A DNA stretch of 40,088 nucleotides from Comamonadaceae bacterium (GCA_013297925.1 JAAFJC010000028.1:1-40088); one strand, 5' to 3'. Counted from the first letter of the stretch, positions 19,002 through 27,769 are shown. Numbers and translations: made by a program. Notes: generated by a model not told the origin, from the sequence alone.

Positions 19002-20075
19002 ATGTCTGCTTCCTCATCCTCATCTCCGGTTCGCCGCTCCATGGCTGCGGGCATCAGCCGCCGCCGTTTGCTGCAAGGCGGCGCTACAGCTGCGGTACTC
19101 GGCTTCGGCTTAAGCAACCGAGCCTTTGCCAACATTCCCGTGCGCTTCGTGCTCGATTGGCGCTACGAAGGCCCTTCCGCTTTCTTCTTGAACGCGCTGG
19201 AGAAAGGCTATTTTAAAAACGAAGGCATCAATGTGGATATTGATGTGGGCACGGGCTCACCAGCGGCCATTCAACGTGTCGCATCCCGCGTGTATGACAT
19301 GGGCTTTGGTGATTTCACCTCCATGACGGAATTCTTGGCAGCTAACCCGAACACACCTGATCGCGGCTGCATGGGCGTGTACTGCATGTATGAATTCAGC
19401 CCCGCTACAGCCTTCGCGCTGAAAGGCAAGGGTATCAATGCTCCCAAAGATTTGATGGGCAAAAAGCTAGGTGCGCCCGTGTTCGACGGTGGCCGCAAAG
19501 CCTTCCCGATCTTTGCGAAAGCCACCGGCATTGATACCAAGACGATCAACTGGACATCGATGGACCCCAGCCTGCGCGAGACGATGCTCGTGCGCGGCGA
19601 AGTAGATGCGATCACTGGCTTCCTCTTCTCTGGCCAGCTCTCGCTTGAATCGCGCGGCGTGAAAAAGGAAGATATGGTGATCATGCAATACAAAGATTTC
19701 GGCGTGGATCTCTATGGCTCCACCATCATGGCCAATCCGCTCTTCCTCTCCAGCCAGCCCGATGCTGTGCAGAAGTTCGTCAACGCGATGGCGAAATCTG
19801 TGCGCGAAGTGGTGGCCAATCCCGCGCCAAGCATTGAGTTTGTGCGCAAGCGCAACCCGGTGGCGCAGGCCGATATCGAGCTGCGCCGCTTGCAGCTGTG
19901 CATTGACAATTTTGTGAAAACGCCGCACTTCGCTCGCTTCGGTGTCGGCGCGGTCGACATGCGCCGCTTGCAGCGCACTACCGATCAAGTTCGCGAAGCG
20001 CTGGGCTTAACGACACCCGTGGCGGCTTCTGCGCTCTTCACGGATCGCTTCTTGCCGGTGAATCGCACGATTTGA
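19002..20075 (+). CDS. Orphan ABC substrate-binding protein, NMT1/THI5 family, Tat-exported
   Basis: This 357-residue protein begins with a twin-arginine signal (SRRRLLQGGATAAVLGFGL, cleavage after AFA). The mature part opens VRFVLDWRYEGPSAFFLNAL and has NMT1 features (YFKNEGINVDIDVGTGSP, DMGFGDFTSM). No permease or ATPase is adjacent. ABC system A (1154-2744) lacks a binding protein and is the most likely partner, although system B could be shared. ATG 19002 is selected by GGAG six bases upstream and by the signal peptide; the open frame extends to 18714 without plausible content. A good terminator follows at 20098. Tat export suggests folding or cofactor loading before export, which is uncommon for this family. 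Confidence 0.88.
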   Translation: MSASSSSSPVRRSMAAGISRRRLLQGGATAAVLGFGLSNRAFANIPVRFVLDWRYEGPSAFFLNALEKGYFKNEGINVDIDVGTGSPAAIQRVASRVYDMGFGDFTSMTEFLAANPNTPDRGCMGVYCMYEFSPATAFALKGKGINAPKDLMGKKLGAPVFDGGRKAFPIFAKATGIDTKTINWTSMDPSLRETMLVRGEVDAITGFLFSGQLSLESRGVKKEDMVIMQYKDFGVDLYGSTIMANPLFLSSQPDAVQKFVNAMAKSVREVVANPAPSIEFVRKRNPVAQADIELRRLQLCIDNFVKTPHFARFGVGAVDMRRLQRTTDQVREALGLTTPVAASALFTDRFLPVNRTI

Positions 20076-20097
20076 TCGATTTCTTGCTTTCATCAAA

Positions 20098-20121
20098 GGC
20101 CGCTTGATCAGCGGCTTTTTT
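20098..20121 (+). terminator. Intrinsic terminator after orphan binding-protein gene
   Basis: GCCGCT, loop TGATC, AGCGGC and then TTTTTT form a compact rho-independent terminator 23 bp after the stop codon. It also argues against a start for the next gene upstream of 20122. Confidence 0.88.
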
Positions 20122-20154
20122 ATGCCTAAGCGAGCTTGCGGCACAATGGAATGC

Positions 20155-20925
20155 ATGACTCAAGACCTGTTTCGCCAAGATGCTTATTTGCGTGAATGCA
20201 CAGCCCGTGTAGTGGCTGTGCAAACACTGCCTTCTGGCGAAGTGATGGTGACGCTAGATCGCACGGTGCTTTATCCGCTGGGCGGCGGGCAGGCGGGGGA
20301 TGCGGGCTGGTTGGTGTTGGCCGATGGTAGTGAGATTGCTGTGGCCGATACACGCAAAGCCAAGAATGCGGATGGAATGCCTACAGCAGATATTTGGCAT
20401 GTTTTAGCGAGTTCGCCGGCAGAAAATCAGCGTGATGTGCTATTAAAATTGAAGCAGGGTGATTCAGTGACCGCGCGCATCGATTGGCAGCGCCGCCATC
20501 GCCTGATGCGCTTTCACACCACCACACATCTGCTCTGCCATCTGATTCCTCAGCCCGTGAACGGTTGCTCCATCACGCCAGACTATGCGCGCATGGATAT
20601 GCACATGACCGACCCACTGGATAAAGAAGCCCTCACGGCAGGGATTGCTCAGCTTGTTGCTCAAGCCTTGCCTGTGACCGTGAGTAGCATCACTGAAGCT
20701 GAGCTTGATGCGAACCCCGCCTTGGTCAAAAGCATGAGTGTGAGCCCGCCGCGAGGAAGCGGCGTGATTCGCACGATCAGAGTTGGCAATGAACAGCTGA
20801 TTGACCTTCAACCCTGCGGCGGCACGCATGTGGCCAACACGTCGGAGATTGGCGATGTGCGTGTGGTGAAGATCGAGAAGAAATCAGCCACCACGCGGCG
20901 TGTGGTTTTGGAGTTTGGCGCATGA
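20155..20925 (+). CDS. Alanyl-tRNA editing protein (AlaX type)
   Basis: This 256-residue free-standing editing domain hydrolyses mischarged Ser-tRNA(Ala) or Gly-tRNA(Ala). The zinc ligands are HTTTHLL (HxxxH) and QPCGGTHVANTSEIG (CxxxH). The N-terminal part includes the PLGGGQAGDAG motif typical of AlaX-M/AlaRS editing domains. The start is ambiguous between ATG 20155 (MTQDLF) and ATG 20146 (MECMTQ); neither has a strong ribosome site. Its stop overlaps the dsbD start by 4 bp. Around residues 85-101 a 49-bp repeat in antisense orientation encodes ASSPAENQRDVLLKLK in a segment that appears longer than in typical relatives. Confidence 0.9.
   Translation: MTQDLFRQDAYLRECTARVVAVQTLPSGEVMVTLDRTVLYPLGGGQAGDAGWLVLADGSEIAVADTRKAKNADGMPTADIWHVLASSPAENQRDVLLKLKQGDSVTARIDWQRRHRLMRFHTTTHLLCHLIPQPVNGCSITPDYARMDMHMTDPLDKEALTAGIAQLVAQALPVTVSSITEAELDANPALVKSMSVSPPRGSGVIRTIRVGNEQLIDLQPCGGTHVANTSEIGDVRVVKIEKKSATTRRVVLEFGA
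20407..20455 (-). repeat. 49-bp dispersed element, copy 4 (antisense, inside AlaX gene)
   Basis: Read on the minus strand: GCTTCAATTTTAATAGC, then CACGCTGATTTTC, then TGCCGGCGAACTCGC, with the same 17+32 spacing. It is more diverged than copies 1-3, but the AATAGC and GCCGGCGA anchors are in register. Confidence 0.65.
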
Positions 20926-23174
20926 ACTTATCGGCTTCTAGCGCACTCTTGCTGGGTATGCGATTTTTCATGTCTTTCAAACGGTGGCTTGCAAGTCCAT
21001 CGATCACTCTGGTTTTCATAGCACTCTGTGCAGTATTCTTCCCGGCGAGCGCCCAGATTGGCCTTAAAAATACGGGCGCAGTCGTCACCACACCGCAAGT
21101 TCGCGCTGAGCTTCTCGCCTACGCGCCCGATGGCGTGGGCGCAGGCAAGCAAGTCTGGGTGGGTTTGCAGATCACGCACCAGCCCGAGTGGCACACCTAT
21201 TGGAAAAACTCCGGCGATTCTGGGCAGCCCACAGACATGCAATGGACTTTGCCTGCTGGCGTGCAGCCGGGCGAGACGCGCTGGCCTGTGCCTAAGAAGA
21301 TTTGGATTGGCTCTCTGGCGAACTATGGCTATGAGAACACGGTGCTGCTGCCTGTGCCGCTGGAAATTTCCTCGATGTACAAGGCGGATTTACTCAAGTC
21401 TGATTTGGAAGTGAAGCTCAAAGCAGTTTGGCTGGTCTGCAAACAAGAGTGCATTCCGGAAGAGGGCGAGTTTGCGCTGAAGATTCCGGCGACGAGCTCT
21501 ACCGCCTTGCACAAGGCGGCGTTTGATGCGGCGTTTGCGGCGCATCCGCAAGACATCAAAACGAATGCAAGTGCAAAGATTAACGGAAAGCAACTCGAAT
21601 TCAGCATCCGCGATTTGCCTGCTGCACTTCAGGGCAAAAGTCTGCAGCTGTTTCCCGAAACGCCCGAAGTGTTGGATAACGGCGCGAAGCTGGCCAACGA
21701 CGGTGAGAAAGCTGCGAAGGCGAAGGCGACTTGGCAGCAAGCTTGGGCGGGCGATGTGTGGACGGCTTCGTTTCCGATTTCCGCGCAGCGCAGCGCCAGC
21801 CCAGAGCTGATGCCTCTGGTGTTGACTGCCGATGGCAAAACGGCGGTTCGCGTGCAAGCGAAGGTGGATGGCGAGTGGCCAAAAGTAGCGGCTGCGGCGC
21901 AAGTCTCGCCTGAGCTGGCCGCTGCTTTGAAAGCCAACGCAGGCGCATCGCAAAAGCCCGTGCAAGCTGGCGGCTCGGAGGTGACTTCCTTGCTCCCTGC
22001 TTTGCTATTAGCTTTGCTCGGCGGATTGATTTTGAATTTGATGCCTTGTGTGTTGCCAGTGCTCGCCATCAAGGTGCTGGGCTTTGCGAATGCACCGAGC
22101 CAGAAGGCACGCGTCTCGGGTGGCGCGGCTTATACGGTGGGCGTGGTGCTGAGCTTTTTGGCGCTGGGCGGCCTGATGCTCGCGCTGCGCGCAGGCGGCG
22201 AGGCGCTGGGATGGGGCTTTCAGTTGCAGTCGCCGGTAGTGATTGCTGCGCTGGCTGTGCTGTTTACCTTGATTGCACTGAATCTCCTCGGTGTGTTTGA
22301 GCTGGCGAATGTGTTGCCATCGTCTGTCGCTACCTTGCAGGCGAAGAATCCGCAGGTCGATGCCTTCCTCTCGGGCGTGCTCGCCGTGGCGATTGCTTCG
22401 CCTTGCACCGCGCCTTTCATGGGTGCATCGCTGGGCTTCGCGCTTGGCTTGCCGGCTTGGCAGGCGCTCGCCGTGTTCGCCGCTTTGGGTATTGGCATGG
22501 CCTTGCCTTATCTGGCGGCGAGCTTAGTGCCCGCTGTGGCAAACCTTCTGCCACGCCCCGGCGCATGGATGGATGTGTTCAAAAAGTTCATGGCCTTCCC
22601 GATGCTGGCTACTGTAGTGTGGCTGCTCTGGGTGATTGGGCAGCAAACGGGCATTGATGGCGCAGCGGCGTTGCTCGTGCTGTTGCTGTGCGTGGCGATG
22701 CTTGCGTGGGCGCTCTCTTTGCGTGGGCGTTCGCGCATTGTGGTTGCTATTATTTCCATAGCTGTTTGCGCAGTTTTGATGCCGGCGATCGGCCAAAACA
22801 TCTTCAAAATTCAAGAATCCACACCGATTCAAGCCGCTGGCTGGCAAGCCTGGGAGCCAGGCAAGGTGGAGCAACTGCTCGCCAGCAACCAAGCCGTCTT
22901 CGTGGATTTCACAGCCGCATGGTGTGTCACCTGTCAATACAACAAGAAAACCACGCTCTCAGACCCCGCTGTGCTGCAAGACATTCAAGCCAAAAAAGTG
23001 CAGCTCTTGCGTGCCGATTGGACAAAGCGCGACCCCGCCATCACCCAAGCCATCACTCAGCTGGGCCGCAGCGGCGTGCCGGTGTATGTGATTTACAAAC
23101 CGGGCAGTGCCCCTGTCATCTTGTCGGAAATTTTGGATGTGCAGCAGGTTCGCGCGGAACTTGCCAAACTCTAA
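20922..23174 (+). CDS. dsbD: Thiol:disulfide interchange protein, DsbD/ScsB family
   Basis: This 750-residue inner-membrane protein moves reducing power from the cytoplasm to the periplasm. It has a signal peptide (clear in the form starting MSFKRWLASPSITL at 20970), a periplasmic N-terminal domain of the ScsB type (residues about 40-330) with the cysteine pair VCKQEC, eight or so membrane helices carrying LMPCVLP and ASPCTAPF cysteines, and a C-terminal thioredoxin domain with AAWCVTC. The frame overlaps the AlaX stop by 4 bp (ATG 20922); starts at 20958 and 20970 are possible and give a more normal signal. A redoxin gene follows after 32 bp and is probably a client. A 49-bp repeat encodes part of the last membrane helix. 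Confidence 0.9.
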   Translation: MNLSASSALLLGMRFFMSFKRWLASPSITLVFIALCAVFFPASAQIGLKNTGAVVTTPQVRAELLAYAPDGVGAGKQVWVGLQITHQPEWHTYWKNSGDSGQPTDMQWTLPAGVQPGETRWPVPKKIWIGSLANYGYENTVLLPVPLEISSMYKADLLKSDLEVKLKAVWLVCKQECIPEEGEFALKIPATSSTALHKAAFDAAFAAHPQDIKTNASAKINGKQLEFSIRDLPAALQGKSLQLFPETPEVLDNGAKLANDGEKAAKAKATWQQAWAGDVWTASFPISAQRSASPELMPLVLTADGKTAVRVQAKVDGEWPKVAAAAQVSPELAAALKANAGASQKPVQAGGSEVTSLLPALLLALLGGLILNLMPCVLPVLAIKVLGFANAPSQKARVSGGAAYTVGVVLSFLALGGLMLALRAGGEALGWGFQLQSPVVIAALAVLFTLIALNLLGVFELANVLPSSVATLQAKNPQVDAFLSGVLAVAIASPCTAPFMGASLGFALGLPAWQALAVFAALGIGMALPYLAASLVPAVANLLPRPGAWMDVFKKFMAFPMLATVVWLLWVIGQQTGIDGAAALLVLLLCVAMLAWALSLRGRSRIVVAIISIAVCAVLMPAIGQNIFKIQESTPIQAAGWQAWEPGKVEQLLASNQAVFVDFTAAWCVTCQYNKKTTLSDPAVLQDIQAKKVQLLRADWTKRDPAITQAITQLGRSGVPVYVIYKPGSAPVILSEILDVQQVRAELAKL
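22746..22794 (+). repeat. 49-bp dispersed element, copy 5 (sense, in a dsbD membrane helix)
   Basis: GCTATTATTTCCATAGC, then TGTTTGCGCAG, then GATGCCGGCGATCGGCC. It is translated as AIISIAVCAVLMPAIG within the hydrophobic segment IVVAIISIAVCAVLMPAIG. It has the same frame as copy 2 but different surroundings, showing that the element tolerates very different protein contexts. Confidence 0.82.
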
Positions 23175-23206
23175 GTCATCTCACCTGCAAGTTTTAGGAG
23201 CTAACT

Positions 23207-23833
23207 ATGCAACGCCGTCAATTCGCCACATCCACCCTCGCTAGCGCCGCCCTTCTGGCCACCACATCCGCTGCTTGGGCGCAAGCCACGGCAACTGTTG
23301 GCCAAGCCGCCCCCAATTTCAGTGCCAAAGATGTGACGGGCAAAACCGTCTCGCTCGCAGATTTCAAAGGCAAAACCGTCGTGCTCGAATGGGTCAACCC
23401 CGGCTGCCCCTATGTGCGCAAACATTACGATGGCGGCAACATGCAAGGCACTCAGCAAGATGCGCTCGCGAAAAACGTGGTCTGGCTCGCGATCAATTCC
23501 ACCGGCAACGATCACCCCGATTACCTCGCGCCCGCAAAGCTCTCCGATTGGATGAAAAAACAAAAAGCGCCTGCTACACACACCCTCATGGATGAAGATG
23601 GAAAAATCGGCAAAGCATATGGCGCACGCACCACGCCGCATATGTACATCGTCGATGGAAAGGGCATGCTGGTCTATGCCGGCGGGATCGACAGCATTCC
23701 CTCGGCCAGCGCTTCCGACATTCCAAAAGCCACGAATTACATCAAGGTCTCGCTCAGCGAAATGGCGGGCGGCAAGGCCGTGAGCAACAGCGTTACTCGG
23801 CCTTATGGCTGCTCGGTGAAATACAAGAGCTGA
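23207..23833 (+). CDS. Periplasmic thioredoxin-fold redoxin (AhpC/TSA-like)
   Basis: This 208-residue protein has a signal peptide (MQRRQFATSTLASAALLATT, cleavage after AWA) and a redoxin domain. The active-site segment is WVNPGCPYV, with one cysteine where thioredoxins have CxxC; a second conserved-looking cysteine lies near the C-terminus (RPYGCSVKY). This suggests a peroxiredoxin-like or DsbD-reduced thiol protein rather than a classical thioredoxin. A TAT-free Sec signal and its position 32 bp after dsbD suggest that DsbD recycles it (inference). ATG 23207 follows AGGAG. Confidence 0.87.
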   Translation: MQRRQFATSTLASAALLATTSAAWAQATATVGQAAPNFSAKDVTGKTVSLADFKGKTVVLEWVNPGCPYVRKHYDGGNMQGTQQDALAKNVVWLAINSTGNDHPDYLAPAKLSDWMKKQKAPATHTLMDEDGKIGKAYGARTTPHMYIVDGKGMLVYAGGIDSIPSASASDIPKATNYIKVSLSEMAGGKAVSNSVTRPYGCSVKYKS

Positions 23834-23840
23834 TCCAATA

Positions 23841-23899
23841 CCGTTCGCCCTGAGCTTGTCGCAGGGTTCTCTAGGCTTCGACAAGCTCAGCCCAAACGG
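23841..23899. repeat. REP-like palindrome, family A, copy 2
   Basis: CCGTTCGCCCTGAGCTTGTC and its partner GACAAGCTCAGCCCAAACGG face each other across about 18 bp. It lies exactly between the convergent redoxin and DUF2726 genes. Confidence 0.85.
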
Positions 23900-23913
23900 A
23901 ACAGCTATTACCG

Positions 23914-24684
23914 TCAGCCTCTGGTAAAACCAGTAGCCGAGCGGCCTGAGCCTTTTAACACCAGCGGCGGCACCTCAATCATGCCAAACTCATCTAAAAA
24001 AGCGCTTGAGCGCGCCTCCTCGGTGGGCCAAGCTTGATTCCAGCGTTCAGATTTAGCCGCTTGAGCTTCTTTGTTTTTGCGCAACACGGAGAATTCACGC
24101 GGCTCCAGCTTCGTCGCAGCCCAATCCGAATCTTGATGCTGCACCGAATGCGCCTCAGCTGCTTGTAGCTCCGGCATCACCATCGCCCTCAGTGTATGCA
24201 CATCTGGCAAATCATCTTTGGCCATTTGCCACACGGGAATTTGAGCCATCTCCAGCGCCTTGAGCTTGCGCACCGTGCCCTCTGAAAAAGTTTTCGATTT
24301 GCTCGATTGCAACTGAATCACACCGAGCACATCGCCTTGCTCAGAGCACAATAAAAAGTCTACACAGCGCCTGCCCACGCTGCCAAACCATTGGTTGTAA
24401 GAGCGGTTTTGCTGCACACTCAAAAAGCGCGCCAAAGCCACTTGCGGCATCAGTAAGCATTCAGGCAAAGCCTTGCGCAACAGTTTCAAAACGCGCAGCT
24501 CCTCCGGCGTGAGAGGGCGCATTGTGCGCGGTGGCCAATCTTCCAAACGAAAAGGGCGATGCTTTCCCGAATGCACCACAGGCGCGGCGCGCTGCAACAC
24601 AAACCAAGCAAGCACCGCCAGAGTAGCAAGAACCAACAAAGCCGCGATCCCCGCAGGCCAGCCCAAAGTCGAGATCATATTCAT
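23914..24684 (-). CDS. Membrane-anchored DUF2726 protein
   Basis: This 256-residue protein has one N-terminal membrane helix (residues about 10-32, GIAALLVLATLAVLAWFVL) and a DUF2726-like domain (about 60-175) containing VDFLLCSEQGDVLGVIQL, the part that resembles the core of restriction-endonuclease-like folds. The C-terminal 70 residues are polar. ATG 24684 follows GGAGG at a good distance; a GTG at 24687 is the alternative. The gene stands alone; the 152 bp upstream to the HAD gene hold no visible gene. Function is unknown. Confidence 0.75.
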   Translation of the reverse strand: MNMISTLGWPAGIAALLVLATLAVLAWFVLQRAAPVVHSGKHRPFRLEDWPPRTMRPLTPEELRVLKLLRKALPECLLMPQVALARFLSVQQNRSYNQWFGSVGRRCVDFLLCSEQGDVLGVIQLQSSKSKTFSEGTVRKLKALEMAQIPVWQMAKDDLPDVHTLRAMVMPELQAAEAHSVQHQDSDWAATKLEPREFSVLRKNKEAQAAKSERWNQAWPTEEARSSAFLDEFGMIEVPPLVLKGSGRSATGFTRG

Positions 24685-24836
24685 CACATCATCCTCCAGC
24701 GCTCAAAAACGCATCTTGTTTACATTATGTCGGCTCAAATGAAAGCGGAGGAAAACAGTCGTGTTTTGTGTGTCTGAATGTTTTATGAATACGTCATCGA
24801 TTTGATCGACAAGAAGGCAGCTAGACGTATGAAAAT

Positions 24837-25499
24837 TCAAACTATCAACGCGGGCAAATCCGCCATGCTGGCAAACACATGGCTTGCGCCTACATCGCGC
24901 ATGGCCTGGGGGCTGGCATTACCGCCGACCTCGGGGCAATAAGCAAACACTGTGCAGCCTGCGGCTACGCCAGCAGTAGCGCCTGTCGGGCTGTCTTCAA
25001 TCACGGCGCAGCGCTTGGGGTCGACGCCTAGGGCTGCCGCTGCTGCTAAATACACATCGGGAGCGGGTTTGCTTTTGGGCATTTCTACGCCGCTGAAAAT
25101 TCGGCCTTCGAAGTAGTGGAGCAAACCCGTCTTGGTGAGTTGCAGCACTACTTTGGCACGATCAGCCCCGCTGGCGCAGGCGATTTTTGTGCCATAGCTT
25201 TTGGTGATCGTTGCTAAGGCTTCGTGGATATGAGGGATGGCTGTGAGCGATTCAGTGAGTGCCTGATTGCGCCTCAGGCGAAAGCCGGTGATCCAAGCGT
25301 CATCAATATGTTTACCAGTCTTCTTAAAAATCAAATCGCCTTGGTCTTGCACGAGATGGCCGACGAAATGCGCCATGCATTCCTGCGCCGTCATCTTCCA
25401 GCCCATATCCCCCAGCATCTGTCGCAGCACGCCATTGGTGATGCCCTCGCTGTCAACCAACACGCCATCACAATCAAACAAAATCGCGTCGAATTTCAT
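24837..25499 (-). CDS. HAD-superfamily phosphatase (Gph/YcjU-like)
   Basis: This 220-residue HAD hydrolase has motif I FDCDGVLVDSEG (nucleophile Asp near residue 9), a helical cap (about 15-85), motif II ACASGA, a lysine in SKPAPDVYL and motif IV VIEDSPTGATAG. It likely acts on a sugar phosphate or phosphoglycolate-type substrate; the class cannot be narrowed by sequence alone. Its ATG overlaps the rhodanese stop by 4 bp, so both are co-translated. No similar pairing suggests a specific pathway. Confidence 0.9.
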   Translation of the reverse strand: MKFDAILFDCDGVLVDSEGITNGVLRQMLGDMGWKMTAQECMAHFVGHLVQDQGDLIFKKTGKHIDDAWITGFRLRRNQALTESLTAIPHIHEALATITKSYGTKIACASGADRAKVVLQLTKTGLLHYFEGRIFSGVEMPKSKPAPDVYLAAAAALGVDPKRCAVIEDSPTGATAGVAAGCTVFAYCPEVGGNASPQAMRDVGASHVFASMADLPALIV

Positions 25500-25918
25500 G
25501 CTTTGCTCGCCTTGCGCTGCTCCAGCGTCTCCATCGCAAAGCCTGCTTCTTTCATGGCTTTGAAGCCACCGTCGATGTGTGCAATGTTCGTCATGCCCAT
25601 GTCTTGCAGTGTCTTGGCAGTGAGCGCGCTGCGCCAGCCGAGCCCGCAGAAGAGTACGAATTCTTTGCTCTCATCTGCCCACAAAGGCTTGTGATAAGGC
25701 GAGGCAGGATCGACCCAAAACTCCAACATGCCGCGCGGCGCATGCGTGCTGCCTACGGGTGTGCCGTCTGGCGTTTGTAATTCTCGAATGTCTCGGATAT
25801 CGACGAGCACCACGGATTTGTCTGCGGCCATTTTTGCTTTGACCTCTTGCGCGCTGTAGGTTTTGACTTCGCGCATGGCTTGGTCCACGAGCTGTTGGCT
25901 GGAAACTTTGATGGGCAT
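25496..25918 (-). CDS. Rhodanese-like domain protein
   Basis: This 140-residue single-domain protein shows LVDIRDIRELQ and the active-site loop FCGLGWRSALTA with the catalytic cysteine, followed by HIDGGF. Rhodaneses transfer sulfane sulfur from thiosulfate or persulfides. The six-residue active loop (CGLGWR) is of the sulfurtransferase length. ATG 25918 is chosen because of AAGGAG seven bases upstream; the longer open frame reaches into the hairpin repeat. It forms a two-gene unit with the HAD gene. Confidence 0.9.
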   Translation of the reverse strand: MPIKVSSQQLVDQAMREVKTYSAQEVKAKMAADKSVVLVDIRDIRELQTPDGTPVGSTHAPRGMLEFWVDPASPYHKPLWADESKEFVLFCGLGWRSALTAKTLQDMGMTNIAHIDGGFKAMKEAGFAMETLEQRKASKA

Positions 25919-25966
25919 TTGATTTCTCCTTGTCTTGGTTGGAGTTTGGCATAATTTTCTGAGAGC

Positions 25967-26078
25967 GGCCTCGACTGCGCTTGGGCTATCCCCCTCCACG
26001 AATGTCCTCCGGCTGGCGCTGCGCGCGTGCCTCCCCCTTTATTTCGTTTCGGGGGATAGCCCAATCACAGCCGAGGCC
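25967..26078 (+). repeat. Hairpin unit 3 (third arm sequence)
   Basis: Arms 25967-25994 and 26051-26078 pair at 25 of 28 positions (ends TTGGGCTATCCCCC), with a sequence unlike units 1 and 2. The 56-nt interior keeps ATGTCCTCCGGC and GCCTCCCCCTTTATTTCG, the conserved internal-loop strands. It lies between the acyl-CoA dehydrogenase end and the rhodanese start. The rest of the 259-bp gap shows nothing else. Confidence 0.82.
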
Positions 26079-26177
26079 TGTTAGCTACTCTTGTGATCTT
26101 CGCTCGCCCACAGTAACTACTTTCAACAGTGGTCGCGCGCTGAGCACAGGCCAAAGCGAGCAAACAAAGCAAAGACC

Positions 26178-27308
26178 TCAAGCCAAAGCCCGACCAATCA
26201 AAATCTTTTGCACATCGCTCGTGCCTTCGTAAATCTGGCACACGCGCACATCGCGGTAAATCCGCTCTACGGGGAAATCGCTCACATAGCCATAGCCGCC
26301 ATGCACTTGAATCGCGTCTGAGCAAACCTTCTCTGCCATCTCGCTCGCAAACAACTTAGCCATCGCCGCTTCTTTCAAACAAGGCCTACCAGCATCTTTG
26401 AGCGAAGCCGCATGATGGATCAAAGCCCGTGCAGCTTCAATCTGCGTGGCCATATCCGCGAGCTTGAATTGCACGGCTTGATGCTGAAAAATCGGCTGGC
26501 CGAAGCTCTCGCGCTGCTTGCTGTAGGTCAAAGCTGCTTCAAACGCTGCGCGCGCCATGCCAAGCGATTGCGCGGCAATGCCGATGCGCCCGCCTTCTAG
26601 GCCGGATAGTGCAATCTTGAGGCCTTGCCCTTCTTCACCCAGCAAATTCTCAGCCGGCACACGGCAATTTTCAAAGCGAATCTGCGCCGTGTCGCTCGCA
26701 TGCTGGCCGAGCTTGTCTTCAATGCGCGCGACTTCGTAGCCCGGTGTTTTGGTCTCCACCAAGAAAGCGCTGATGCCTTTCTTGCCAGCGGCTTTGTCAG
26801 TGATGGCCATCACGATGGCCACATCGCCATTCTTGCCACTGGTAATGAACTGCTTGACACCTTTGATCACGTAATGATCGCCATCTTTGGTGGCTGTTGT
26901 CTTCAGGCCATCCGCTTGCGAGCCCACATGCGGTTCGGTCAGGCAAAACGCACCGAGCATATCGCCGCGAGCCAGTGGCTTCAAGTATTTTTGCTTCTGT
27001 GCCTCATTGCCCCAAGCCAGGAGGATGGAGCACACGGGGCAGTTGTTCACGCTCACTACGGTTGACGTGGCGCCATCGCCCGCCGCAATCTCTTCCAAGA
27101 TCAGCGCAAGGCTCAAATAATCCAAACCTGCGCCGCCGTATTGTTCCGGCACAGCCACACCATAGCAGCCCAAATCCGCCAAGCCGCGCAGCTGAGCTTT
27201 CGGGAAGTGATGCGTCTTATCCCACTCTGCGGCTTTGGGTGCAATCTCCGTTTGCACGTAAGCGCGCACGGCATCTTGCACTGCGATGTGGTCTTCGCTG
27301 ATAAGCAT
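26178..27308 (-). CDS. Acyl-CoA dehydrogenase (short-chain type)
   Basis: This 376-residue FAD enzyme oxidises acyl-CoA to enoyl-CoA and passes electrons to ETF. Signatures are [46 protein letters not shown] and the catalytic glutamate in IYEGTSDVQ. Length and end (IGRALA) match butyryl-/short-branched-chain dehydrogenases. It is the third gene of an apparent thiolase, small orphan, dehydrogenase operon on the minus strand, with a 12-bp gap to the orphan. The role is fatty acid, branched-chain or related beta-oxidation. Confidence 0.93.
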   Translation of the reverse strand: MLISEDHIAVQDAVRAYVQTEIAPKAAEWDKTHHFPKAQLRGLADLGCYGVAVPEQYGGAGLDYLSLALILEEIAAGDGATSTVVSVNNCPVCSILLAWGNEAQKQKYLKPLARGDMLGAFCLTEPHVGSQADGLKTTATKDGDHYVIKGVKQFITSGKNGDVAIVMAITDKAAGKKGISAFLVETKTPGYEVARIEDKLGQHASDTAQIRFENCRVPAENLLGEEGQGLKIALSGLEGGRIGIAAQSLGMARAAFEAALTYSKQRESFGQPIFQHQAVQFKLADMATQIEAARALIHHAASLKDAGRPCLKEAAMAKLFASEMAEKVCSDAIQVHGGYGYVSDFPVERIYRDVRVCQIYEGTSDVQKILIGRALA

Positions 27309-27320
27309 AATTTTCTCCAG

Positions 27321-27755
27321 TTAATCAACACCGCGCCATGGCAAAAACCAGCTAGTAAACGACCAAAACGAAGCAAATACTGCTGCGAAAAGCACAGTGA
27401 CCCATTTTGTGAAGAAGGTGTCTAAAACTAATTTGCGTTGATCTTTAGAAACTAAAACCGCGATGGATTTCCCTACAGGTAGTTCAGTCGCGCTGCATCT
27501 GTAAAGCAGAGGCCTTGGTGACTTACCAATATCCCCAACCAAAAACTCATAACTTTTCTTGCCGTAGCGACATTGCTGCTGAACCTGTTTGACAACTAAT
27601 GCTGTTTCAGCATTAAAAGTATTGTCTTCATAGAGTCTAGTTGCGACTTCAAAAAGAAACCAGATAATCGATACTATCGAAATAAATCGAAAAATGCTTC
27701 GCATCAATTTAGGCGAACCCGGTCCGGTACTGCGAACCTCCCAGCGTTTGATCAC
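27321..27755 (-). CDS. Small hypothetical membrane protein inserted in a beta-oxidation operon
   Basis: This 144-residue protein matches no family I know. It has two likely membrane helices (residues about 22-38, IFRFISIVSIIWFLFEV, and about 118-138, WVTVLFAAVFASFWSFTSWF) around a central region with CRYGKKSYEFLVGDIG and a C-x(15)-C spacing. That layout resembles a DUF3592-like protein, but the match is loose. A GTG at 27755 follows AGGGTAG; an ATG at 27704 (MRSIFRF) is possible and gives a shorter tail. The DNA is clearly AT-richer than its neighbours, suggesting recent acquisition. It lies 14 bp after thiolase and 12 bp before the acyl-CoA dehydrogenase, so it is probably co-transcribed. 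Confidence 0.6.
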   Translation of the reverse strand: MIKRWEVRSTGPGSPKLMRSIFRFISIVSIIWFLFEVATRLYEDNTFNAETALVVKQVQQQCRYGKKSYEFLVGDIGKSPRPLLYRCSATELPVGKSIAVLVSKDQRKLVLDTFFTKWVTVLFAAVFASFWSFTSWFLPWRGVD

Positions 27756-27769
27756 ATTACTACCCTATT

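Noticed and set aside
27597-27615. Perfect short hairpin TAATGCTG/CAGCATTA in the orphan gene
   Set aside because: It is internal to the reading frame, has no T-run and no repeat partner in the window, so no role can be supported.
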